Source: Flavobacteriaceae bacterium (GTDB taxonomy: Bacteria; Bacteroidota; Bacteroidia; Flavobacteriales; Flavobacteriaceae). Taken from it: 13,681 nucleotides of DNA. The translations under genes and the position numbers were made by a program. The stretch spans positions 1 through 13,681 of the forward strand of contig JAGLDM010000173.1 of the NCBI GenBank assembly GCA_023145595.1, in the 5' to 3' direction. Shown here piece after piece: positions 6,745 through 13,567 of the stretch. The number at the start of each line of letters is the position of its first letter. Position 1 is the first letter of the stretch. The notes beneath the pieces were generated by a model. That model was not told the DNA's origin, made no database searches, and saw only the letters and a list, made by a program, of their open reading frames with translations.

Positions 6745-7620
6745 ATGTCAGATCAAATTACAACAACAAAACAAACCAAACCAAGCAAACCAAAATGGTT
6801 GCGTGTAAAATTACCTACAGGTAAAAAATACACCGAACTAAGAGCTCTAGTTAGTAAATATGAATTAAATACAATTTGCACAAGTGGTAGTTGCCCAAAC
6901 ATGGGTGAATGTTGGGGAGAAGGAACTGCAACTTTTATGATATTAGGTAATATTTGTACGCGTTCTTGTGGATTCTGTGGCGTTAAAACGGGAAGACCTG
7001 AAGCCGTTGAATGGGCAGAACCAGAAAAAGTAGCGCGCTCCATTAAGTTAATGAAAATTAAACATGCTGTGATTACTTCTGTTGATAGAGATGACCTAAA
7101 AGATGGTGGTTCTATAATTTGGGCAGAAACGATAAAAGCAATACGCAGAGCAAATCCGAAAATAACCTTAGAAACTTTAATCCCAGATTTTCAAGAAATC
7201 CACAGAAATATTGACCGTATTATTGAAGTTTCTCCAGAAGTTGTTTCTCATAATGTTGAAACAGTACGAAGACTTACTCGTGAAGTCAGAATCCAAGCAA
7301 AATACGATCGTAGTTTAGCGGTTTTAAAATATTTAAAAGACCAAGGAATTCGAAGAACGAAGTCTGGTATTATGTTAGGTTTAGGTGAGAAAGAAGAAGA
7401 AGTTATCCAGACTATGCAAGATTTAGCAAATGTTAATGTAGATATTATAACCATTGGCCAATACTTACAACCAAGTAAAAATCACTTGCCCGTAAAGGAT
7501 TTTGTCACTCCAGAGCAATTCAAAAAATATGAAGAAATCGGATTAAAAATGGGATTTAGACATGTTGAAAGTAGCGCCTTGGTTCGTTCTTCATACAAAG
7601 CACAAAAACACATTTTATAG
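6745..7620 (+). CDS. lipA: Lipoyl synthase
   Basis: A 291-aa cytosolic radical SAM enzyme that inserts two sulfur atoms into octanoyl groups on the lipoyl domains of 2-oxoacid dehydrogenases and GcvH. It shows both cluster motifs: the auxiliary 4Fe-4S set Cys45, Cys50, Cys56 (CTSGSCPNMGEC) and the radical SAM CX3CX2C at Cys71, Cys75, Cys78 (CTRSCGFC). Further family motifs are VDRDDLKDGG (113-122), the SHNVETVRRLTREVR run (168-182), GLGEKEEEV (212-220) and the C-terminal RSSY (281-284), whose serine ligates the auxiliary cluster. Length and motifs are complete. It lies 24 bases after the transporter and probably belongs to the same transcript. The partner octanoyltransferase gene lipB is not in the window. 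Confidence 0.97.
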   Translation: MSDQITTTKQTKPSKPKWLRVKLPTGKKYTELRALVSKYELNTICTSGSCPNMGECWGEGTATFMILGNICTRSCGFCGVKTGRPEAVEWAEPEKVARSIKLMKIKHAVITSVDRDDLKDGGSIIWAETIKAIRRANPKITLETLIPDFQEIHRNIDRIIEVSPEVVSHNVETVRRLTREVRIQAKYDRSLAVLKYLKDQGIRRTKSGIMLGLGEKEEEVIQTMQDLANVNVDIITIGQYLQPSKNHLPVKDFVTPEQFKKYEEIGLKMGFRHVESSALVRSSYKAQKHIL

Positions 7621-7682
7621 GTTTAACAAATCATTAACACTTGCATTTTAAACCATGGCTCAATATTTGAACCTAAGTAAAC

Positions 7683-7727
7683 GCAAGGAGGTAGTTTGCC
7701 TTGCATTCAAATAACATATATTTGAAT
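7683..7727. repeat. Two abutting inverted repeats in the lipA-ytxH gap
   Basis: The first has arms GCAAGG (7683-7688) and CCTTGC (7699-7704) with a 10-base loop. The second starts at the next base, with arms ATTCAAAT (7705-7712) and ATTTGAAT (7720-7727) and a 7-base loop. Both are perfect. They could form RNA hairpins ahead of the terminator at 7747, or act as DNA operator sites, since they overlap both boxes of the promoter at 7695-7724. Confidence 0.5.
7695..7724 (+). promoter_or_regulatory. Consensus promoter upstream of a terminator
   Basis: TTTG at 7695-7698, an 18-base spacer and TATATTTG at 7717-7724 make an exact match to the Bacteroidota primary promoter. Transcription would begin near 7730 and meet the strong terminator at 7747-7776 almost at once, giving a transcript of only about 45 bases unless the terminator is bypassed to reach the ytxH gene at 7841. 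Confidence 0.55.
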
Positions 7728-7746
7728 TGGTTAGTTAAGTTAATTT

Positions 7747-7776
7747 AGCGTCCACCTTAGGGTGGACGCTTTTTTT
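7747..7776 (+). terminator. Strong rho-independent terminator
   Basis: A 10-bp GC-rich perfect stem AGCGTCCACC (7747-7756) and GGTGGACGCT (7761-7770), with the TTAG tetraloop and a run of seven T at 7770-7776. It is the clearest intrinsic terminator in the window and works only in the plus direction, since no T-run follows on the other strand. It closes either the lipA transcript or a short RNA. Confidence 0.92.
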
Positions 7777-7812
7777 AAACAATTCAAAGCTAGGTATATA
7801 AAAAACTTTAAT

Positions 7813-7820
7813 TATATTTA
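7813..7820 (+). promoter_or_regulatory. Possible -7 element for the ytxH trio
   Basis: TATATTTA differs from TAnnTTTG only at the last base and lies 20 bases before the ATG at 7841. No TTG lies at the usual distance upstream. A promoter is expected here because a strong terminator separates these genes from lipA, but the match is weak. Confidence 0.3.
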
Positions 7821-7840
7821 CACTATAAAAACTATAATCA

Positions 7841-8176
7841 ATGTCTAAAGAATCAAATTTATTAGCAGGACTTATTATCGGATTAGCAGGAGGCGTGGCG
7901 GCAGGTTTACTATTAGCCCCTAATTCTGGAAAAGAAACACGGGATTACTTGAAACAAAAATCTTCCGATTTAAAAAATGACATCGACAAAAAACTCGAAT
8001 CTCTAGATACGGATACCTTGTCTGATCTTAAAGAAAAGTTTAGTAACGTAAAAGATAAAGCTTCTGAAGAGTATCAAAATATTGCTCAGAACATTCGGGA
8101 TCTTGAAAAGGAAATTGAAGAAAAGGTGAAAAACATTAAAAATCAAGCGAAAAAATTAGGCAACGAAATCTTATAA
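7841..8176 (+). CDS. YtxH-domain small membrane protein
   Basis: A 111-aa protein with the YtxH-type layout: a short polar start (MSKESN), a glycine and alanine-rich transmembrane helix at about 7-26 (LLAGLIIGLAGGVAAGLLLA), the conserved APNSGKETR turn (26-34), then a long charged helix, probably coiled coil or amphipathic, from 35 to the end, rich in Lys and Glu. Family members are associated with general stress in Bacillus, but the molecular role is not known. It starts a close group of three genes: the holin-like gene begins three bases after its stop codon. A strong terminator separates it from lipA, so expression is presumably independent of lipA. Confidence 0.85.
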   Translation: MSKESNLLAGLIIGLAGGVAAGLLLAPNSGKETRDYLKQKSSDLKNDIDKKLESLDTDTLSDLKEKFSNVKDKASEEYQNIAQNIRDLEKEIEEKVKNIKNQAKKLGNEIL

Positions 8177-8179
8177 TAA

Positions 8180-8539
8180 ATGGTAGATCTCTTAAAAAAA
8201 TATTTTGAAAAGCGCTTTGAACTTATCAAATTAGATTTAATTACTGTTTTTGCCAATATGGCTTCTGGACTTGTAAGCACACTACTTCTACTTGTTTTAG
8301 GGTTGTTTATTTTATGTATGTTCAGTTTTTCATTTGCTTTTTGGGCTGGAGAAGCACTTGGCAGTGAGGCGCTTGGGTTTGCAATTGTTGGCGGTTTTTA
8401 CACCCTCCTTTTTGCGGTTTACCTCTTTTTTAGCAAAGACAAACTTGAACTTAAAATAAAAGATCAAATCGTGAAATCGGCTTTATCAGATAAAGAGAAT
8501 GCTGGAAATTTAAATCAATCTGAAATTGACAATGGCTAA
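8180..8539 (+). CDS. Holin-superfamily-like (phage holin_3_6 type) membrane protein
   Basis: A 119-aa inner-membrane protein resembling the 'phage holin family' proteins of Bacteroidota (the PF07332-like group that includes E. coli YqjE), which are chromosomal and not evidence of a prophage. An N-terminal amphipathic helix (1-24, LLKKYFEKRFELIKLDLI) precedes two hydrophobic segments, about 27-56 and 64-85, separated by the short GEALGSEALG loop, then a charged tail (86-119). No lysis gene is nearby. The preceding YtxH gene and the following small gene are within three bases or overlap, so the three are probably made together. The family call is moderate, because such small membrane proteins carry few diagnostic residues. 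Confidence 0.7.
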   Translation: MVDLLKKYFEKRFELIKLDLITVFANMASGLVSTLLLLVLGLFILCMFSFSFAFWAGEALGSEALGFAIVGGFYTLLFAVYLFFSKDKLELKIKDQIVKSALSDKENAGNLNQSEIDNG

Positions 8540-8891
8540 AAACATATCAACATACCAAGAATTAATTGCTGCTCGAACCGAATTAAAAAGTGAGGTTTCT
8601 AGCATTGAACACGAAATAAAAAACAACAAAATAATACAATTTTCTTCTTCAATTATAGACGGAAAATCTTTAAAAGAACCTTTGATAGAATCACTTCACG
8701 GGTTTGATTTGAAGAGTATTTGGACGAGTCCGATTGGAAATTTAGCAAGCACTTTCTTTCTAACAAATAAATATATTCGGAAATATTTTATAGCTTTTTC
8801 AATTATTAAAGAAACGATTCCTTATGCTTTTAAAAAGGTAAAAGAAATGATTGACAACCAAGAATATTCAAAAAAGCATACTAATTTATAA
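8532..8891 (+). CDS. Hypothetical helical protein, third gene of the YtxH group
   Basis: A 119-aa protein I do not recognise. Residues 6-34 look like a charged helix (YQELIAARTELKSEVSSIEHEIK), the middle is polar with a TSPIGN turn (66-71), and about 70-100 is a moderately hydrophobic stretch (NLASTFFLTNKYIRKYFIAFSIIKETIPYAF) followed by a basic end. It may be peripheral to the membrane or span it once. ATG at 8532 is preferred; a TTG two codons upstream is also in frame. The gene overlaps the end of the holin-like gene by eight bases, which suggests translational coupling, and its own end overlaps the convergent birA by six bases. Position and helix layout recall YqjK in the E. coli yqjDEK cluster, but this is analogy only. 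Confidence 0.7.
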   Translation: MAKNISTYQELIAARTELKSEVSSIEHEIKNNKIIQFSSSIIDGKSLKEPLIESLHGFDLKSIWTSPIGNLASTFFLTNKYIRKYFIAFSIIKETIPYAFKKVKEMIDNQEYSKKHTNL

Positions 8892-9617
8892 TATAAATTC
8901 AACTTCTTTTAAGTCGAACTCTTTTTGCGTATCATCTTCAAGTTCCATTTGTAATTTTCCTGTTTTTGAAACATTTACAATCTTCCCCATAAACAAGCCC
9001 CCTACTTTATCCTTATACATAGCAGGGTTATTCAGCCTAAAAAGGTGTTTAAAATACATTTGATCTATGGTTTCAAATTCACGCTTTTCTAATAACGCTA
9101 TACAATCCTTTAACGAAATTACTATTTTCTCTAATAATGAATCCAAGTCAAATTCAAGATTTGCAATACGGATTAAGGAGGTTGCTTTTGGTAAATTTTG
9201 AAATTCTGCCTGATTCACATTCAATCCAATCCCGATAACACTCTCCGATAATTTCGCCTTTTTAACACGATTTTCTATTAATATTCCTGCAATTTTAAGA
9301 CCGCCTGCCAAAATGTCGTTTGGCCATTTTATCATAACTGGCACATTTACGACTTCAGATAGCACCTTAACAACTGCAATAGAAACTACTTTACTTAAAT
9401 AAAATTGATCGATAATACCAACATTACTCAACCGAACAAACACACTGAATGTTAGGTTTTTACCCCTTTCAGATTGCCAAGAAGAATTCAGTTGCCCCTT
9501 CCCTTTAGATTGCAATTTGGCAACTACAACAGAAAAATTTTCTAATGCCTCACTCACTGACAATTCTTTTAAATAAAAATTAGTAGATGTGGTGGCGTTA
9601 AGTTTTATTAATTTCAT
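8886..9617 (-). CDS. birA: Biotin--[acetyl-CoA-carboxylase] ligase, group I (no DNA-binding domain)
   Basis: A 243-aa cytosolic enzyme that activates biotin with ATP to biotinyl-5'-AMP and attaches it to the carrier lysine of biotin-dependent carboxylases. It contains only the catalytic and C-terminal domains and lacks the N-terminal winged helix of E. coli BirA, so it should not be a biotin operon repressor. Landmarks: TTSTN at 9-13, the biotinyl-AMP loop reading SKGKGQLNSSW (37-47), KWPNDI (97-102), GLKIAGILIE (106-115) with Lys108, and GIGLNVNQ (129-136). The loop differs from the textbook GRGRRGRKW: the arginine matching E. coli Arg118 is Gln42, and Gly120 is Asn44. It is convergent with the YtxH trio and divergent from rsfS. 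Confidence 0.93.
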   Translation of the reverse strand: MKLIKLNATTSTNFYLKELSVSEALENFSVVVAKLQSKGKGQLNSSWQSERGKNLTFSVFVRLSNVGIIDQFYLSKVVSIAVVKVLSEVVNVPVMIKWPNDILAGGLKIAGILIENRVKKAKLSESVIGIGLNVNQAEFQNLPKATSLIRIANLEFDLDSLLEKIVISLKDCIALLEKREFETIDQMYFKHLFRLNNPAMYKDKVGGLFMGKIVNVSKTGKLQMELEDDTQKEFDLKEVEFIL

Positions 9618-9644
9618 AAATATTATATGTTACATAGTAGTCAA

Positions 9645-9680
9645 TTTATGTGGATGACAACATAAAAACATCTATTTTTG
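9645..9680 (+). promoter_or_regulatory. Promoter of rsfS-ftsH
   Basis: TATTTTTG at 9673-9680 is a perfect TAnnTTTG followed by CAAC, the same extension seen at the 3622 promoter. The -33 partner is poor: TTTATG at 9645-9650 lies 22 bases upstream. Start near 9686, leader of about 17 bases before the rsfS ATG. Confidence 0.5.
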
Positions 9681-9702
9681 CAACAAAATTAAACATTTTT
9701 TA

Positions 9703-10071
9703 ATGACAAAAGAAAAAGTTAATAACGATCAACTTATCGCCATGATAATTAAGGGGATAGAAGACGTAAAAGGAGAAGATATTCAGTTGTTCGATTTACG
9801 AGAAATAGAAAATACAGTTACAGATTATTTTATTATTTGCACTGGTAATTCAAACACACAGGCAAATGCGATCTCTCAATCTGTCCAAAAAATAGTTAGC
9901 AAAGAGCTTAGCGACAAGCCATGGCATGTTGAAGGTGAGGCGAATGCTGAATGGATTCTAATGGATTATGTAAACGTTGTTGTTCACATATTTCAAAAGC
10001 AAATCCGTGAATTTTATGATATAGAAGGGTTATGGGGCGATGCTGTCATTACCAACATTTCATCAAACTAA
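9703..10071 (+). CDS. rsfS: Ribosome silencing factor
   Basis: A 122-aa RsfS/YbeB/Iojap-family protein that binds uL14 on the large ribosomal subunit and blocks joining with the small subunit, lowering translation when nutrients fall. Family signatures are DIQLFDLREIENTVTDYFII (26-45), CTGNSNTQANAIS (46-58), the Lys-Pro-Trp-His-Val-Glu-Gly patch at about 77-83, EWILMDYVNVVVHIF (88-102), and REFYDIEGLWGDA (106-118) at the C-terminus. Length is normal for the family. A consensus -7 box lies just upstream, and ftsH follows after 26 bases, an arrangement shared by many Bacteroidota, so the pair is likely one transcript. Confidence 0.95.
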   Translation: MTKEKVNNDQLIAMIIKGIEDVKGEDIQLFDLREIENTVTDYFIICTGNSNTQANAISQSVQKIVSKELSDKPWHVEGEANAEWILMDYVNVVVHIFQKQIREFYDIEGLWGDAVITNISSN

Positions 10072-10097
10072 TTTATTTATCCTCTTAAACTATATAG

Positions 10098-12137
10098 ATG
10101 AGTAACAAAAAAGAAAAAAAAGGCTCTAACGATTTAACAAAACTCCCTAAGTTTAACTCTTATTGGGTTTATGCAATAATTTTCGCATCAATATTGGGAT
10201 ATCAGTTAATGAAAGGTGTTAGTAGTTCTGCTAATGATCTTACAAAAAATGATTTTAAGATCATGTTGGTTGACAATGAAATTGAAAAAGTTGTTATTGT
10301 AAACAAAGATGTTGCCAATATTTTCTTAAAACCAGAGATTCTCGCTCAAGAAAAACATAAAAATATTGCAAAACCATCTTTATTAAAAGATGCTAATTCA
10401 CCTCATTTCGTCTATGATTTTGGAGATTTACAAAATTTCGAAAATGATTTAGCCCTAAAACAAAAAGAATACAACTTAGATTTTGACATTAGCAACAAGA
10501 CACAGGGAGATATTACTTCTAGTCTAATTGGGTGGCTTCCGCTTATATTACTTGTTGGTATTTGGATTTTCTTTATGAAACGTATGTCTGGAGGTTCTGG
10601 TGGTGCTGGTGGTCAAATATTTAATATTGGAAAATCTAAAGCCAAATTATTTGATAAAGACCAAAAAGTAAAACTTTCATTTAAAGATGTTGCGGGATTA
10701 GAAGGAGCAAAAGAAGAAGTTCAAGAAATTGTAGACTTTTTGAAAAACCCGGGTAAATACACTGCGTTAGGAGGTAAAATTCCGAAAGGAGCACTACTCG
10801 TAGGACCTCCAGGCACAGGTAAAACCTTATTAGCAAAGGCTGTTGCTGGAGAAGCAGATGTTCCATTTTTCTCGTTATCAGGTTCAGATTTTGTTGAAAT
10901 GTTTGTGGGAGTTGGTGCATCTAGAGTTAGAGATTTATTCAAGCAAGCAGCACAAAAAGCACCTTCAATTATTTTTATTGATGAAATTGATGCTATTGGA
11001 AGAGCTCGTGGAAAAAGCAATATGACTGGCGGTAATGATGAGCGTGAGAATACACTAAATCAACTATTAACAGAAATGGACGGTTTTGGAACCGACGTAA
11101 ATGTAATTGTTATTGCTGCAACAAACAGAGCAGATGTATTAGATAAAGCACTAATGAGAGCTGGAAGGTTTGACAGACAAATTTATGTTGACCTACCTGA
11201 TTTAAATGAGCGTAAAGCCATATTTAAAGTACATATCAAACCTCTAAAATTAGCGAAAACTGTAAAAATCGGGTTTCTTTCACAACAAACACCAGGATTT
11301 TCTGGAGCAGATATTGCAAACTTGTGTAATGAAGCCGCTTTGATTGCAGCTAGAAAGAGTAAAAAATCTGTAGAACAGCAAGATTTCTTAGATGCTGTTG
11401 ACAGAATCGTTGGCGGGTTGGAAAAGAAAAATAAAATAATTACGGTAGGTGAAAAAGAAACGATTGCTTATCACGAGGCTGGTCACGCAACGGCTAGTTG
11501 GTTTTTAGAACATGCTGCACCGTTGGTAAAAGTTACTATTGTCCCTCGTGGTCAATCATTAGGAGCTGCTTGGTATTTACCCGAAGAGCGTATGATTGTT
11601 CGTACAGATCAAATGCTTGATGAAATGTGCGCCACCTTAGCAGGTAGAGCTGCTGAAAAAATTATTTTTAATAAAATTTCTACAGGTGCACTTAATGATC
11701 TAGAAAAAATCACACGCCAAGCGCGTGCAATGGTAACTGTTTATGGATTGAATGAAAAGTTAGGCAACATTACTTATTACGATTCATCTAGTCAGAACGA
11801 ATATGGGTTTACAAAGCCATATAGCGAAGAAACCGCTAAATTAATTGATCAAGAAATATCGAAAATAATTGATGAGCAATACCAAAGAGCCATTGCAATA
11901 TTGACAGAACATAAAGATCAGTTAACAGAATTAGCAAAATTACTCTTAGAAAAAGAAGTAATCTTTAAAGAGAATCTTGAAACTATTTTTGGAAAGCGTC
12001 CCTTTACAAAGCCAAGCAGCGCAGAAATAGTTGAAACCGTTTCAAAAGTAATTGAAGATGAGGATGAAGTTATTGAGGAAGATTCTGATGCAAAAGAGGA
12101 TGAAACAGAAACAACATCAAATACGGAAAAAAAGTAA
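10098..12137 (+). CDS. ftsH: ATP-dependent zinc metalloprotease FtsH
   Basis: A 679-aa hexameric inner-membrane AAA+ protease that extracts and degrades misassembled membrane proteins and selected regulators. The N-terminal half has a transmembrane helix at about 22-39, a periplasmic domain (40-141), a second helix (142-160) and a glycine-rich linker GGSGGAGGQ. The AAA+ domain has Walker A GPPGTGKT (236-243), the pore motif FVG (269-271), Walker B IIFIDEID (291-298), and the second region of homology with ATNRAD and arginine fingers Arg357 and Arg360. The protease domain has HEAGH (459-463) and the third zinc ligand Asp534 in LNDLEK. An acidic tail (652-669) ends the protein. All catalytic residues are intact. 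The LUD-domain gene follows after 25 bases. Confidence 0.98.
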   Translation: MSNKKEKKGSNDLTKLPKFNSYWVYAIIFASILGYQLMKGVSSSANDLTKNDFKIMLVDNEIEKVVIVNKDVANIFLKPEILAQEKHKNIAKPSLLKDANSPHFVYDFGDLQNFENDLALKQKEYNLDFDISNKTQGDITSSLIGWLPLILLVGIWIFFMKRMSGGSGGAGGQIFNIGKSKAKLFDKDQKVKLSFKDVAGLEGAKEEVQEIVDFLKNPGKYTALGGKIPKGALLVGPPGTGKTLLAKAVAGEADVPFFSLSGSDFVEMFVGVGASRVRDLFKQAAQKAPSIIFIDEIDAIGRARGKSNMTGGNDERENTLNQLLTEMDGFGTDVNVIVIAATNRADVLDKALMRAGRFDRQIYVDLPDLNERKAIFKVHIKPLKLAKTVKIGFLSQQTPGFSGADIANLCNEAALIAARKSKKSVEQQDFLDAVDRIVGGLEKKNKIITVGEKETIAYHEAGHATASWFLEHAAPLVKVTIVPRGQSLGAAWYLPEERMIVRTDQMLDEMCATLAGRAAEKIIFNKISTGALNDLEKITRQARAMVTVYGLNEKLGNITYYDSSSQNEYGFTKPYSEETAKLIDQEISKIIDEQYQRAIAILTEHKDQLTELAKLLLEKEVIFKENLETIFGKRPFTKPSSAEIVETVSKVIEDEDEVIEEDSDAKEDETETTSNTEKK

Positions 12138-12162
12138 TTCACACACGAATAAAACTCATTGA

Positions 12163-12750
12163 ATGAAGTTTTTAAAAAAAATATTCAAGAATAAAATTAC
12201 CCCTTCAGAAGTTGAAATAGAAGACCAAAACCTTGATTTATCACTAGACGATTGTTTTGTTCATAATTTCATCAAGAGCGGAGGCAAATTCCTGTACTGT
12301 GAAAACAATCAAGATGTTACCGTAAATCTTGAACACATATTTAACGAAAATGATTGGGATGCAATCTCAGTTACAGACCACGATTTATTAAAATACAGCA
12401 AAACATTAAATGTAAACACGAGTAATCACCTTAATAATGATCTTCCGTTTTTTACAAAATGTGAAGCGCTTATAGCCGAAAATGGAAGTTTGCTTTTTTC
12501 TGAAAACCAACTAAAAAACAAAAAACTAGCAAGCATCACCAATAACCTTATAGTATATGCCACTGCAAGTCAGATCGTTAAAACAACAGACGATAGTCTT
12601 ACATGTATCAGTCTAAAATACAAATCAAATATCCCTAGCAATATCTCTTCTATTAAATCATACGGAAAACAAATAGATGAGGAAGATTTCTTAAATTCTG
12701 GTACTAATAATTCAAAAAACTTATATTTGCTATTATTAGAAGACTTATAA
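12163..12750 (+). CDS. LUD-domain (LutC/YkgG-like) protein, function unknown
   Basis: A 195-aa predicted soluble protein with a basic amphipathic start (MKFLKKIFKNK). The region CEALIAENGSLLFSENQL (100-117) resembles the conserved AxAETGTLxxxS segment of the LUD domain, and SITNNLIVYATASQIV (124-139) matches the following strand. LutC-type proteins act in L-lactate oxidation with the iron-sulfur proteins LutA and LutB, but neither partner is present here. The gene instead lies between ftsH and cdsA, a placement I associate with flavobacterial genomes generally, so an annotation as a lactate utilisation protein would be misleading. The stop codon is directly followed by the cdsA start region. 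The domain call is moderate and the function is unknown. Confidence 0.72.
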   Translation: MKFLKKIFKNKITPSEVEIEDQNLDLSLDDCFVHNFIKSGGKFLYCENNQDVTVNLEHIFNENDWDAISVTDHDLLKYSKTLNVNTSNHLNNDLPFFTKCEALIAENGSLLFSENQLKNKKLASITNNLIVYATASQIVKTTDDSLTCISLKYKSNIPSNISSIKSYGKQIDEEDFLNSGTNNSKNLYLLLLEDL

Positions 12751-12753
12751 TTG

Positions 12754-13566
12754 ATGAACGAATTTTACAAACGGATTTTATCGGGAATTATATATGTAAT
12801 CATTTTAGTTGCATCTATACTTTATAGCAAAATAACTTTTTTAAGTGTGTTTTTCATTATCATGATCTTCTGCTTGTATGAATTCATGAAGATGATTCAA
12901 TTAAAAAGTGTTTTCCCATATATATTTGGTTTTTTAGGTTTTCTTTTTGGCAATGTATTAAGTGTTGAAGATGTTCCATCACGAGCTATATATATATACG
13001 CGGGAGTTGCACTTTTCTTGAGTGTTTTCTCTTCATTCGTCTGGATTCTATTTGCGAAAAAAGAAGAAATCATCAATCATCTAGGGAAAATATTTCTTAC
13101 AGTAATCTATATTGTAATCCCCTTTGTCTTAATGGCTCAGATTCCGTTTTTACAAAACGATTTCAATTATGTAAACACTGTTATTTTAGGTGTCTTTCTT
13201 TTAATATGGAGCAATGATACTTTTGCTTATTTAGTTGGAAAAAATTTCGGAAAGATAAAACTCCTAAAGCATATATCACCCAATAAAACGGTAGAGGGCT
13301 TTATTGGCGGAATGGTTGCTAGTTTTGCAGTTAGTTATGTTATTGCTCAGTTTTTTACTGAATTATCATTAACTCAGTGGGTCGTAATTGCTGGTTTAGT
13401 CAGTATATTTGGTGTATTGGGCGACTTGATAGAATCTATGTTTAAAAGACAGGCTGGCATTAAAGATAGTAGTAATTTTATCCCTGGTCATGGTGGTTTT
13501 TTAGATCGCTTTGATAGTGTTATCTTTGCTGCACCTTTTATTTTTATTTATTTATACTTTATCTAA
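12754..13566 (+). CDS. cdsA: Phosphatidate cytidylyltransferase (CDP-diglyceride synthase)
   Basis: A 270-aa inner-membrane enzyme that makes CDP-diacylglycerol from CTP and phosphatidic acid, the branch point of bacterial phospholipid synthesis. It has about seven or eight hydrophobic segments. The C-terminal half carries the family motifs: SNDTFAYLVGKNFGK (153-167), HISPNKTVEGFIGG (173-186), GVLGDLIESMFKRQAGIKDS (220-239), and the CdsA signature PGHGGFLDRFDS (244-255) with its metal and CTP-binding aspartates. ATG at 12754 is taken as the start; a TTG one codon earlier, directly after the LUD stop codon, is an alternative. The psd ATG follows one base after the TAA, so the two lipid genes are almost certainly co-translated from one message. 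Confidence 0.95.
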   Translation: MNEFYKRILSGIIYVIILVASILYSKITFLSVFFIIMIFCLYEFMKMIQLKSVFPYIFGFLGFLFGNVLSVEDVPSRAIYIYAGVALFLSVFSSFVWILFAKKEEIINHLGKIFLTVIYIVIPFVLMAQIPFLQNDFNYVNTVILGVFLLIWSNDTFAYLVGKNFGKIKLLKHISPNKTVEGFIGGMVASFAVSYVIAQFFTELSLTQWVVIAGLVSIFGVLGDLIESMFKRQAGIKDSSNFIPGHGGFLDRFDSVIFAAPFIFIYLYFI

Positions 13567-13567
13567 G

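Larger units (their letters stand above)
7675..7777 (+). ncRNA. Candidate small RNA or leader attenuator (low confidence)
   Basis: The segment contains up to three consecutive hairpins (7683-7704, 7705-7727, 7747-7770) and ends in a strong U-tract terminator 127 bases beyond the lipA stop codon, farther than a simple lipA 3' end needs. Two promoter-like sequences could start it: TTG at 7641-7643 with AATATTTG at 7662-7669 (18-base spacer, one mismatch), giving about 100 bases, or the perfect promoter at 7695-7724, giving about 45 bases. It may equally be a processed lipA 3' untranslated region. I do not recognise it as a known RNA family. Confidence 0.25.

Noticed and set aside
7655..7714. 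A 19-codon frame starting MAQYLNLSKRKEVVC in the lipA-ytxH gap.
   Set aside because: Very short, overlaps both inverted repeats and the consensus promoter, and has no recognisable features; more likely incidental to the non-coding elements.
8180..8539. Holin-like protein as a sign of a prophage or lysis cassette.
   Set aside because: No endolysin, integrase, capsid or other phage genes are nearby; this family is widely chromosomal in Bacteroidota and sits with a YtxH gene.
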